Below are positions 43,221 through 51,414 of a stretch of 53,475 nucleotides of DNA, piece by piece. The notes beneath the pieces were generated by a model, which saw nothing but the letters and a program-made list of their open reading frames with translations, made no database searches and was not told the origin of the DNA. The stretch's first letter is position 1. Each line of letters begins with the position of its first letter. The translations under genes and the position numbers were made by a program. Origin of the DNA: Anaerolineaceae bacterium (GTDB lineage Bacteria > Chloroflexota > Anaerolineae > Anaerolineales > Anaerolineaceae); the NCBI GenBank assembly GCA_028714615.1, contig JAQTMA010000009.1, positions 1 through 53,475 on the forward strand. The letters run 5' to 3'.

Positions 43221-43251
43221 GGGGTTTGGATGGCCAGTCCATTCAAACCCC
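43221..43251 (+). promoter_or_regulatory. Stable hairpin between the lipoprotein and ECF module 2
   Basis: Stem GGGGTTTGGATGG (43221-43233) pairs with CCATTCAAACCCC (43239-43251) with one G-U pair and a 5-base loop. No T tract follows, so it may be an mRNA-processing or attenuation hairpin. It lies 20 bases before the ECF ATPase ATG at 43272, close to the ribosome site. Confidence 0.55.
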
Positions 43252-43271
43252 TCGTCCCTGGAGAAAAGCAT

Positions 43272-44129
43272 ATGAATCCGATCGTAACATTCAGCCATGT
43301 CACCTATGCTTATCCGCAGATGGATAGGCCGGCGATCAAGGACATTAGTTTTACGATCGATTCCGGAGAATTTGTGGCGTTGATCGGCCCGACGGGCGCC
43401 GGGAAATCCTCGTTGTGTTACTGCTTCAACGGCGCCGTCCCCCGGTTGTTCAATGGAGACATGCAGGGTAGGGTCGAGGTAGCCGGGTTGGATACATTTC
43501 AGAATGAAATTCCCGTGCTGGCCCAGCATGTGGGGTTAGTAGTACAGAATGCCAGGACCCAATTGTTCAATGTAACCGTCCTGCAAGAAGTAGCCTTTGG
43601 TTGCGAGAATCTGGGCTTGCCGTGCGAGACGATCCGCACCAGAGTCAAAGAAGCGCTGGACTTTGTCGGCTTGGCAGGTATTGAGAAGCGTGAGCCATCC
43701 GCGCTTTCAGGAGGCCAACAACAACGCGTGGCGATTGCCTGCGTGCTGGCCATGAATCCGGAAGTGTTAGTGTTAGATGAACCGACCTCGGAGTTGGATC
43801 CGATCGGGTCGGAGCAGGTCATGGAAGTAATCGCCCGCCTGAACCGTGACTTGAATAAAACCATCTTCATGGTGACACATGATATGGAATTTGTCGCAAA
43901 ATACGCCACCCGGGTGCTGGTGCTCAACCAGGGCAGTATGATTGAGGATAATTCCCCGGAGACCGTCTTCTCGCAAGCGGATTTGCTCCAGGAGGCTCGG
44001 ATCCGTCCCCCGCAGGTGTGTGAGGTGATGTTGGGCATGAGGCAACGTGGGTACCGGATCGATCAAATCCCGATTACGCTGGAAAATACTGTCGAGCTAT
44101 TAAAGGAAATGCGCAATGGATGCCGTTGA
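43272..44129 (+). CDS. ECF transporter ATPase A1, module 2
   Basis: 285-aa ABC ATPase. Walker A GPTGAGKSS near residue 40, signature LSGGQQQR, Walker B VLVLDEPTSELD, and the D-loop and H-loop (MVTHDMEFV) are all present. The frame begins upstream in the hairpin, but the ATG at 43272 follows CTGGAG and is the true start. It overlaps the A2 ATPase by 14 bp. A1 and A2 form the heterodimeric motor of an ECF importer with the T component at 44967. Confidence 0.92.
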   Translation: MNPIVTFSHVTYAYPQMDRPAIKDISFTIDSGEFVALIGPTGAGKSSLCYCFNGAVPRLFNGDMQGRVEVAGLDTFQNEIPVLAQHVGLVVQNARTQLFNVTVLQEVAFGCENLGLPCETIRTRVKEALDFVGLAGIEKREPSALSGGQQQRVAIACVLAMNPEVLVLDEPTSELDPIGSEQVMEVIARLNRDLNKTIFMVTHDMEFVAKYATRVLVLNQGSMIEDNSPETVFSQADLLQEARIRPPQVCEVMLGMRQRGYRIDQIPITLENTVELLKEMRNGCR

Positions 44130-44970
44130 AGTAATTCAGTGTGCTCAGCTCTGCCATTCCTACCCGAATGGTGTGCAAGCATTACGCAATATCAGTCTTT
44201 CGATAAAGAAAGGAGAGTACGTTGCCTTTGTTGGACAAAATGGCAGCGGGAAAACGACGTTGGTCAAGCATTTCAACGGATTGCTAAAGCCAACGGAAGG
44301 GACCGTAAGCATATTCGGGGAAGAGACTACCCATCAGAAAGTCTCGGCATTATCGTGCAAAGTGGGATACGTCTTTCAAAATCCGGATGACATGTTGTTC
44401 TGTTCCAGTGTGGCGGAAGAAATTGCCTACGGGCCAAAAATGCTGGGCTACCCACCGGAGGAGACCCACCGGATGGTGGAACGGGTTCTGGCAGAGCTGG
44501 GTCTATTTGACCTGCGCGAAATCCACCCTTTTGCACTCAGCCTGGGCGACCGCCAGAGAGTGGCCGTGGCTTGTGCACTGTCGCTACATCCGGAGATATT
44601 CGTCTTTGATGAACCCACCACCGGGCAGGATTACTTTGGCGGTGAGAGTATCATGCACCTGATCGACATGCTGCATTTCCAGGGAAAAACGGTGATCATC
44701 ATCACGCACGATATGCCGTTGGTAGCGGAACACGCCCGGCGGGTGGTTGTAATGAACCAGGGGCGAGTCGCCCTGGATGGCACGCCGGAAGAGGTGTTTC
44801 AAAAGGTTGATGAATTACGGGCGCTTTCCCTCCGCTCACCCCAGGTGACCCGCTTGGCCCAGGAGTTAGGCCAGACTGAGAAGACGATCTTGAGGGTGAA
44901 CGATATGTACGCGTGGCTCGAAAGCGATTACCTGCGGGGAGAAAAAGTGGTTGAAGGAGCATACCAATGA
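44116..44970 (+). CDS. ECF transporter ATPase A2, module 2
   Basis: 284 aa. Walker A GQNGSGKTT near residue 40, a non-canonical ABC signature LSLGDRQR, Walker B IFVFDEPTTGQD and H-loop IITHDMPLV. The altered signature matches the second half of the fused ATPase in module 1. The gene overlaps A1 by 14 bp and T by 4 bp, showing strict co-expression. Confidence 0.92.
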   Translation: MDAVEVIQCAQLCHSYPNGVQALRNISLSIKKGEYVAFVGQNGSGKTTLVKHFNGLLKPTEGTVSIFGEETTHQKVSALSCKVGYVFQNPDDMLFCSSVAEEIAYGPKMLGYPPEETHRMVERVLAELGLFDLREIHPFALSLGDRQRVAVACALSLHPEIFVFDEPTTGQDYFGGESIMHLIDMLHFQGKTVIIITHDMPLVAEHARRVVVMNQGRVALDGTPEEVFQKVDELRALSLRSPQVTRLAQELGQTEKTILRVNDMYAWLESDYLRGEKVVEGAYQ

Positions 44971-45773
44971 TGAACTTAACCCAGGCTGCTACCGTTTCTC
45001 CACTTCTGAAATTGGATGGGCGCTCGAAACTGGTCGGGCTCCTCACCATTTTTATCCTGGCGATCGTCTTTGCCCACCCGCTATATGTCGTGGCGTTGTT
45101 AGCCCTCGTCATGACCATCTGGTGGATCGCCAGGCTGCCGTTTCGGATGATCAGAGATATTCTGCAATTCTTTATGGTCATTGCCATCATCATCCTGGTG
45201 GTGCAGGTTTTCTTCTACCCGGGGAAGATCAATCTGGTGAGGCTATCCGCTCCCATTGGGGTAATCGGATTTAGCGGTTTCCTCACCCTGGATGGGATTG
45301 AGTTCGGCATTGCTATGGTTTTACGCCTATTTGTAATTATGGTGGTTGCACCTCTGTTGGTCATGACCACACCCCTCCCTGAGTTGATGGTTGCGCTGGT
45401 CAAGCTAAAAGTGCCATACAGATTTGCGTTTATCATGACCACTGCACTCAGCCTGTTGCCGTCGATCCAGACACATTCCAGCATCATCCAGCAAGCTCAG
45501 CTCTGCCGGGGAGTCACCGACTTCGAATCCGGGAAGATCTGGGAGAAATTGCGCGGGACTGCCGGCTTGCTCGTCCCCCTCATCCTGGGGACCTTCCGTG
45601 ATTCGCAGACCCTGGATGTAGCCATGAGCTCGCGCGGTTTTGGCGCGCCGACCAAACGAACCTTCTTGCTCGAAAGCCATTTCAGCCGTTCAGACTATCT
45701 CGTTTTGGGGATTTCCTTCTTGCTGTTGGCAGGAGGAATCTATCTACGGGTTATTGGATTGGGCGTTCTCTGA
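44967..45773 (+). CDS. ecfT: ECF transporter transmembrane T component, module 2
   Basis: 268-aa integral membrane protein, paralogue of the T component at 31281. Hydrophobic segments and coupling motifs are visible, including LDVAMSSRGFGAPTKR near the C-terminus. Its ATG sits in an ATGA overlap with the A2 ATPase. It forms ECF module 2 with the two ATPases and the S component downstream. Confidence 0.92.
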   Translation: MMNLTQAATVSPLLKLDGRSKLVGLLTIFILAIVFAHPLYVVALLALVMTIWWIARLPFRMIRDILQFFMVIAIIILVVQVFFYPGKINLVRLSAPIGVIGFSGFLTLDGIEFGIAMVLRLFVIMVVAPLLVMTTPLPELMVALVKLKVPYRFAFIMTTALSLLPSIQTHSSIIQQAQLCRGVTDFESGKIWEKLRGTAGLLVPLILGTFRDSQTLDVAMSSRGFGAPTKRTFLLESHFSRSDYLVLGISFLLLAGGIYLRVIGLGVL

Positions 45774-45791
45774 TTGAAAAGGAGATTTCAA

Positions 45792-46568
45792 ATGTCCGCA
45801 AATGTGCCTGAAGTGCAATCTGAGGGAAAGAGCCCGGCTCGAGTTTGGAAATCAAAAGGGCGGATCATGGGGGTACCAATCTCATTGATGGCGATCTGGG
45901 CTGCACTTTACATCGTCTCGAGCGCAGTACCGGCATTGCCCGTTCCTGGAATGGCAGGGATGATCACCATCAATACCATCATGACTGCCATTTCGGGCAT
46001 GATCTTGGGCCCGGCTGCAGCCATTGCGAACGCGGCGGGCGGCATTGTGTCCATGTTGTTGTTCCCGTACGGCTTCTCCGCGGGACCGATGGGATTCCTG
46101 ACCGTCACAATGGGTGGGTTGGTAGCAGGCTTGCTCTTTGCCAATAAATGGCTGTTGGCCGGCATTGTCGAGCTGGTGGTCATCGGAGCCTGGTTTGCGA
46201 ATCCAAATGCCTGGCAGACGGGCATGTGGTTGGTACCGCTGCCATATTCCGCGATTACCCTGCTGGTTATTTTCGTCCCTCCTTTGCGAAATTGGGTGCG
46301 CAAGAGCATTTTGACGTTGGACAAGCGCTCCATCTGGCCGGCTGTTTTTTTGATGTGTACTGCTGGACACTCTGCCGAGTTCATGATGACCAATTCGATG
46401 ATGAACTGGTTGTACAACTTATCCTGGCAGTATTGGGTGCCAACCCTGCCTTATTGGATCATGGTGGACACGATCATTATCCTCATCTCTACGGCAGTCG
46501 GGGTCAGCGTAATGATCGGCCTGCGCAAAGCCCACTTGCCCCAATTTTCAGACTCGCTCCAAAAATGA
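45792..46568 (+). CDS. ECF transporter S component, module 2
   Basis: 258-aa integral membrane protein with about six hydrophobic segments. It has a cytoplasmic N-tail and conserved block SGMILGPAAAIANAAGGIVSM. An in-frame TTG at 45774 is open, but the ATG at 45792 has AAAAGGAGA before it and is preferred. Its layout resembles the module 1 S component; the ligand specificity may be the same or a close analogue. It is followed by an ADP-ribosylglycohydrolase-family gene through an ATGA overlap. Confidence 0.85.
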   Translation: MSANVPEVQSEGKSPARVWKSKGRIMGVPISLMAIWAALYIVSSAVPALPVPGMAGMITINTIMTAISGMILGPAAAIANAAGGIVSMLLFPYGFSAGPMGFLTVTMGGLVAGLLFANKWLLAGIVELVVIGAWFANPNAWQTGMWLVPLPYSAITLLVIFVPPLRNWVRKSILTLDKRSIWPAVFLMCTAGHSAEFMMTNSMMNWLYNLSWQYWVPTLPYWIMVDTIIILISTAVGVSVMIGLRKAHLPQFSDSLQK

Positions 46569-47560
46569 GACGAATTGACTGTATCTATGGATGCCTGGCT
46601 GGGCTCGCCATCGGTGATGCGCTCGGGATGCCCACCGAGTTCCTGACTCCAGAACAGATAGCGATTGAGCTGGGTTGGGTGGACCATTTCGTTACCGCGC
46701 CGGAGTGGCATCCACACCGGCCGATGAGGGCTGGCCAGGTGACGGATGATACCGGCCAAACCCTGGCGGTAATGCACGCTTACTCGGAAGATGGCCAGGT
46801 CAATGCTGCCGCGGTAGCCCGAGAGTTATTACGTTGGGCAGATACTGCCGAGGACACGTACCCTCTCGTTGTCGGACCCAGCACGAGCCTGGCCCTGGAG
46901 AAGCTACGGCGCGGCGAGAACCCCCGCGAGACTGGCAAGGGGGGCAAGTCGAACGGGGCGGCCTACCGGGCGGTGGCGGTCGGGTTGTTGAACGAGACCG
47001 GCTCTCCCCGCTTGATGGAACAGGTTATCGAAGTCTGCCTACCAACCCACGGAACGTCTGTTGCGATATCCGGAGCGGCTGCGGTCGCCTATGCCATCTC
47101 GGCTGCGCTGGCGCAGGACGCATCCGTGCAAACGATATTGGCTGCGGCTCGGCAGGGTGCGGTTGCCGGACGCGCGAATGGCGCCTGGTTCTGGGGGACG
47201 CCCCTGGAGAAGCGCATCGAGCTGGCCGTGGAGCTGGTGAAACGACGGAAAGACGATCATGGCGCCCTGGCTGATCTGTACAGCTATGTGGGTACAGATA
47301 TGCTGGTGGCAGAATCGGTAGCGACCGCTTTTGGTTTGGTCGCTCTGGCTGACGGAGATCCAATGAAAGCAGTCGTCTTCGGCGCCAATATTGGTGGGGA
47401 TACGGATACGATTGCAGCTATTGCCGGAGCTATTTGCGGAGCATTCCGTGGAATCGAAGCCATTGATCGCGACTTACTGGCCGAGCTGGAGAGGGTCAAT
47501 TCGATCAACCTGGCAGCAGAAGCATGGCAGCTTGAAACGATCCTTTCGCGCCAGAGCTAA
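46565..47560 (+). CDS. ADP-ribosylglycohydrolase-family protein
   Basis: 331 aa, cytoplasmic. The Mg-binding motifs of the family are complete: N-terminal GCLAGLAIGDALGMPTEF, TDDTGQTL, and C-terminal GGDTDTIAAIAGAI. Classical substrates are ADP-ribosylated proteins or ADP-ribose compounds. In catabolic neighbourhoods with PfkB kinases, members are thought to hydrolyse N-glycosidic bonds of nucleosides. The frame is open further upstream inside the S gene, but the ATG overlapping its stop (46565) is the true start. Confidence 0.9.
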   Translation: MRRIDCIYGCLAGLAIGDALGMPTEFLTPEQIAIELGWVDHFVTAPEWHPHRPMRAGQVTDDTGQTLAVMHAYSEDGQVNAAAVARELLRWADTAEDTYPLVVGPSTSLALEKLRRGENPRETGKGGKSNGAAYRAVAVGLLNETGSPRLMEQVIEVCLPTHGTSVAISGAAAVAYAISAALAQDASVQTILAAARQGAVAGRANGAWFWGTPLEKRIELAVELVKRRKDDHGALADLYSYVGTDMLVAESVATAFGLVALADGDPMKAVVFGANIGGDTDTIAAIAGAICGAFRGIEAIDRDLLAELERVNSINLAAEAWQLETILSRQS

Positions 47561-47564
47561 TCAG

Positions 47565-48410
47565 ATGACTATACCGATTCGAGTTGGATTCAGCATGCAC
47601 CCGCAATGGTTGGGTGAAGGGGATCTCCCCACCTTTGTCGAACCCCTGCGCCGGGCTGGCCTGAGCGCCCTTGAGTTTGAACTCGATCGGAATCAAGCAC
47701 TCTGGCTGGCGTTTGAGCCCCTGATGTTGGCAGCGGCTGAGTTGGGATTGGATCTCAGCTTTCACGCACCTTTCCGGGCGCCATACAGCCTGATCGGTTT
47801 TGCCGGTAAGCAGCGCGATCAAATCATCCAGGACTACCACCCGATGCTGGACATTGCCGAGCAATGGGGGCGCAGATTGGGTAGCAACCGCGTGGTTGTC
47901 GTCCATGCTGCTGTTTCCAACCCTCCTGCGGTTCGAGAAAGCTTGGTTGCTGATACCCGCGCATTTTTAAGCTGGGGATTGGATGCGTTCCCTCATATTC
48001 AATTTGCATTGGAAAACAACTCCCTTGCGAAAGGAAATGAGGTAAAGATCGGCGAACAGCTTACGGGTGTTCTTGCCCTGATCGATGCATTGAATGACCC
48101 GCGCTTGAAAGCCTGTTGGGATATGGGACACGATTACATGGTACGCGGACCGGCCAGCCCACCCCAGGCATGGCTTTCAGCAGTTGCCCATGTACATGTC
48201 CATGATGTGAACGTGCGGGGTAACGATCATTACCCTTTGATCTATCAACGTGTCCCGTTTCAAGTTTGGTTACAGCATCTGGTGCATGTGCGCATGAAAG
48301 GGATGGTGATGCTTGAGTTGAAAGGCGGGCATTTGAGCGGTTGGCCTCCCGCAAAAATTAAGGCGGTTTTGGTCCGCAGCATCGCTTCGATCACAAAGAT
48401 CGTGGAATAA
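47565..48410 (+). CDS. Sugar phosphate isomerase/epimerase-like TIM-barrel protein
   Basis: 281 aa AP-endonuclease-2 fold. Visible blocks are LEFELDRNQ near strand 2, LDLSFHAPFRAPYSL with a His ligand, VVVHAAVSN, FALENNSLAKG with Glu, LKACWDMGHD, and HVHVHDVN. Glu, Asp and His ligands of the metal site are in expected places, so an isomerase or epimerase with a divalent metal is likely. It is 4 bp after the ADP-ribosylglycohydrolase-family gene. The substrate cannot be identified. Confidence 0.87.
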   Translation: MTIPIRVGFSMHPQWLGEGDLPTFVEPLRRAGLSALEFELDRNQALWLAFEPLMLAAAELGLDLSFHAPFRAPYSLIGFAGKQRDQIIQDYHPMLDIAEQWGRRLGSNRVVVVHAAVSNPPAVRESLVADTRAFLSWGLDAFPHIQFALENNSLAKGNEVKIGEQLTGVLALIDALNDPRLKACWDMGHDYMVRGPASPPQAWLSAVAHVHVHDVNVRGNDHYPLIYQRVPFQVWLQHLVHVRMKGMVMLELKGGHLSGWPPAKIKAVLVRSIASITKIVE

Positions 48411-48418
48411 AAGATGAG

Positions 48419-49351
48419 ATGCTCATGAACGAAATCCTCGTAGAAAAATCGGGAAGACGGTGGTGGGTGCACTGGGGGGAGGAAACCTTGGCGGCATACC
48501 TCTACCTGCTTCCCAGCCTGCTCATCTTTGTGGTCTTCACCTTCTTTCCAGCCATCTTCTCGATTGTCGTGAGCCTGTTCCGCTGGAATATGCCGGCGAA
48601 GGCCGTATTCATCGGATTTGAAAACTACCGTTTCTTATTCACAGACCCTTTTGAAGCGCCGGTGTTTTGGAAATCGCTTTTCAACACGTTCTATTTTGCA
48701 TTGGGGGTACCGGTCAATTTATTGGTGTCGTTGATGCTGGCCCTGTTGCTCAACCGGAAAATTCGCGGGGTGGGAATTTTCCGGACGGCGTTTTTTCTGC
48801 CTGCAATTACCTCGATCACCGCGATTTCCGTCGTCTGGTTGTGGTTATACCACCCGGCGCAATACGGTCTGTTCAACAGCTTCCTCACGCAACTGGGCTT
48901 GCCCATCCAGCGCTGGCTGCGGGATCCTATCCTGGCGATGCCATGCCTGATTGCAATGGGCATCTGGTCGGGGATGGGGTACAACATCATCATCTTCCTG
49001 GCCGGACTGCAGTCGATCCCGCGGACCTTATATGAGGCCGCCGAGATCGACGGGGCCGGCCTGTGGACTTTGTTCCGGCGCATCACCTTCCCGCTGCTTG
49101 GACCGACAGTGTTCTACATCCTGACCGTTGGGATGATCAACTCGCTGAAGGCTTTCACCGAGATCGATGTGATGACGCAAGGCGGTCCCTTGGGGGCTAC
49201 CAGCACCATGTCTTACTATCTTTACCAGAACGCTTTCCAGTTTTTTCAGATGGGGAAGGCTTCGGCGGTGGCAGTATTATTGTTTGTCATGCTGCTGGTA
49301 CTAACCTGGGTGGAGTTCCGATATGTCGACCGAAGGGTATTCTATAACTAG
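48419..49351 (+). CDS. Carbohydrate ABC transporter permease, MalF/UgpA type
   Basis: 310-aa membrane protein with six hydrophobic segments. It carries the EAA coupling loop (YEAAEIDGAGLWTLFRRITFPLLGP) that contacts an ATPase. An ATG at 48425 is also possible. It overlaps the second permease by 29 bp. No ATPase gene is visible in this cluster, so a shared MsmK-type ATPase elsewhere is expected. Confidence 0.92.
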   Translation: MLMNEILVEKSGRRWWVHWGEETLAAYLYLLPSLLIFVVFTFFPAIFSIVVSLFRWNMPAKAVFIGFENYRFLFTDPFEAPVFWKSLFNTFYFALGVPVNLLVSLMLALLLNRKIRGVGIFRTAFFLPAITSITAISVVWLWLYHPAQYGLFNSFLTQLGLPIQRWLRDPILAMPCLIAMGIWSGMGYNIIIFLAGLQSIPRTLYEAAEIDGAGLWTLFRRITFPLLGPTVFYILTVGMINSLKAFTEIDVMTQGGPLGATSTMSYYLYQNAFQFFQMGKASAVAVLLFVMLLVLTWVEFRYVDRRVFYN

Positions 49352-50234
49352 CCCGGGCTTGATCACTGCACCGGTCGCCCGGTCTCGCAAGAGTCCCTGG
49401 CGCAACCTTCGCCGCGGGCTGCTGGACGCGCTTTGGTACGTGGTGGCGACTGTGTTAGGCCTGACTATCGTCCTGCCTTTCCTCTGGATGATCGTCACCT
49501 CGTTAAAAACCCCAAGCGAGGTGTTCGCCTACCCGCCGACCTGGATCCCGAAGACGTTCGAGTGGCGGAATTACCTGGAAGTTTGGAAGGAGGCGCCCTT
49601 CGCCCGCTACTTCCTCAACAGCACGCTGGTAGCCGGGGCAGTTACTGTAGGTCAGCTCATCTCTTGCATTTTGGCTGCATTTGCCTTTGCCCGCATGAAT
49701 TTCAAAGGCAAGAACATCATGTTTTTGATCTTCATGAGCACGACCATGATCTCTACGCAAGTGACGCTGGTGCCGTCCTACCTGATCATGAAACAACTGG
49801 ATTGGGTGGATCACTATCAGGCCTTAATCGTGCCTTTTCTCGCCAACGCCTTCGGGGTATTTATGATCCGCCAATCCTTCCGCGCCATCCCCCGGGAGCT
49901 GGAAGAGGCCGCGAAACTGGACGGCTGCGGGCGCTTCCGCTTTCTCGTCCTCATCCTGCTGCCGCTGTGCAAGCCGATCCTGGCTTCGCAAGGGCTGTTT
50001 GCGTTTATGGGGAATTGGAATTCATACTTATGGCCGCTGATCGTTACCAATCGGGATGAGATGCGCACACTGCAGATTGGGTTGCGCTATTTCGTCGGCG
50101 CAGAAGGCGGCACCCAATGGGGCGTTTATATGGCTGCCGCACTGCTGGTGTCGGTGCCGGTGATCATCATTTATTTCCTGGTCCAAAAAACCTTCGTAGA
50201 AAGTATGGCGAGTACCGGCCTCAAGGACATCTGA
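49323..50234 (+). CDS. Carbohydrate ABC transporter permease, MalG/UgpE type
   Basis: 303-aa membrane protein with six hydrophobic segments and the EAA loop (LEEAAKLDGCGRFRFLVLILLPLCKP). Partner of the MalF-type permease. Between it and the binding protein lies the carbamoyltransferase gene, 41 bp downstream. Confidence 0.92.
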   Translation: MSTEGYSITSPGLITAPVARSRKSPWRNLRRGLLDALWYVVATVLGLTIVLPFLWMIVTSLKTPSEVFAYPPTWIPKTFEWRNYLEVWKEAPFARYFLNSTLVAGAVTVGQLISCILAAFAFARMNFKGKNIMFLIFMSTTMISTQVTLVPSYLIMKQLDWVDHYQALIVPFLANAFGVFMIRQSFRAIPRELEEAAKLDGCGRFRFLVLILLPLCKPILASQGLFAFMGNWNSYLWPLIVTNRDEMRTLQIGLRYFVGAEGGTQWGVYMAAALLVSVPVIIIYFLVQKTFVESMASTGLKDI

Positions 50235-50275
50235 GGCCGTCAGAAGCAGATCATCAAACCAAAAGGAGCGTAGTA

Positions 50276-51337
50276 ATGAAGACAACCTCGTTTAAAGGCC
50301 GCGATTTCCTTCGGGAAACCGATTTCAGCCGAGAAGAAATGGAACAAGTATTGGATCTGGCCCTGGAATTAAAGATGGACCGTTCAAAAGGTAAATATCA
50401 CGACGATTTGTTGCGGGCGAAGACCTTATTCATGATATTCTATAACCAGTCATTACGTACGCGTAACAGCTTCGAAGCCGGTATGACCCAGTTGGGAGGG
50501 CATGCGCACTATCTGGATCCCAGCAAGATCTATACGCCTGCTATGGAAGGGCACGAAGTGGCGTATACGACCGAGCGTGTTTCGGATGTGGCGCGAGTGC
50601 TGGACCGCATGGGCGATGCGATCGCGATCCGCTGTTATGGCGACCCAGTTGAATGGGAGTACGGGGGCGCACACCGCATGCTGGAAGAATTTGCCCGGTG
50701 GGCTGATATTCCCGTGCTCAATATGGAAGATGACGTCTATCACCCCTTTCAGGGGCTGGCGGATACCCTGACCACCAAAGAAAAATTCGGCGGCTATAAA
50801 GGGGTAAAATACACCATGTCTTGGGCTTATTCACCCAGCGTGCATAAACCCCGGGCTGTGCCACAATCGGCGATTTTGTTTGCTACCATGATGGGAATGG
50901 AAGTTACCCTCGCTCATCCTGAGGGCATGGAACTGGACCCAGCCATCCTCAAGCAGTGCGAGACCTACGCCGAAGACAGCGGCGGCTCTTTCCGCATCAC
51001 CCACGATTTTGAAGATGGCATCCGTGGTGCAAATGTTGTATATCCAAAAGCCTGGGCGGCGACCAATATCTTCCAGCCGCCAGTCGGCCAGTCCGATTTC
51101 AAGAAGACCCAGGAAATCTTCGACCAACACAAAGATTGGATCTGCACCAGCCAGATGATGGATCTCGCTAGCAAAAATGCGATCTATCTGCATTGCCTTC
51201 CCGCAGACCGTGGTTTTGAAGTGACCAATGAAGTGATCGATAAAACCTCCGGCCCGGGATGGACCTCAGCCGTATTCGATGAGGCTGAGAACCGCCTGCA
51301 TGTTGAGAAGGCGGTGATGGCCTTACTCATGCGCTAA
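50276..51337 (+). CDS. Knotted carbamoyltransferase (N-acetyl/succinylornithine carbamoyltransferase-like)
   Basis: 353 aa. Carbamoyl-phosphate site motif SLRTR at residues 59-63 (STRTR in OTC), VYHPFQGLADTL for the HPxQ motif, and HCLPADRG. The end FDEAENRLHVEKAVMALLM and the WAYSPSVHKPRAVPQS block match the knotted AOTC/SOTC clade rather than classical OTC. The start at 50276 has AAAGGAG 8 bases before it; the frame is open upstream. These enzymes either make carbamoyl-amino acids or, as YgeW does in purine degradation, run in reverse to recover carbamoyl phosphate from a ureido acid. A gene in an ABC importer operon favours the catabolic direction, but this is inference. No arginine biosynthesis genes are nearby. 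Confidence 0.9.
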   Translation: MKTTSFKGRDFLRETDFSREEMEQVLDLALELKMDRSKGKYHDDLLRAKTLFMIFYNQSLRTRNSFEAGMTQLGGHAHYLDPSKIYTPAMEGHEVAYTTERVSDVARVLDRMGDAIAIRCYGDPVEWEYGGAHRMLEEFARWADIPVLNMEDDVYHPFQGLADTLTTKEKFGGYKGVKYTMSWAYSPSVHKPRAVPQSAILFATMMGMEVTLAHPEGMELDPAILKQCETYAEDSGGSFRITHDFEDGIRGANVVYPKAWAATNIFQPPVGQSDFKKTQEIFDQHKDWICTSQMMDLASKNAIYLHCLPADRGFEVTNEVIDKTSGPGWTSAVFDEAENRLHVEKAVMALLMR

Positions 51338-51349
51338 CGCCATCTTGGA

Positions 51350-51383
51350 CGTCCCCGCCGGTAGTAGGACTCCGGTGGGGACG
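51350..51383 (+). promoter_or_regulatory. Hairpin between carbamoyltransferase and binding-protein genes
   Basis: A 12-bp stem (CGTCCCCGCCGG with CCGGTGGGGACG, one mismatched pair) and a 10-base loop. No T tract follows. It may protect the upstream 3' end or the downstream binding-protein mRNA, since SBPs are usually made in excess. Confidence 0.55.
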
Positions 51384-51414
51384 CACATCCAGGGGTTGTT
51401 CCAAAGGAGACGCC

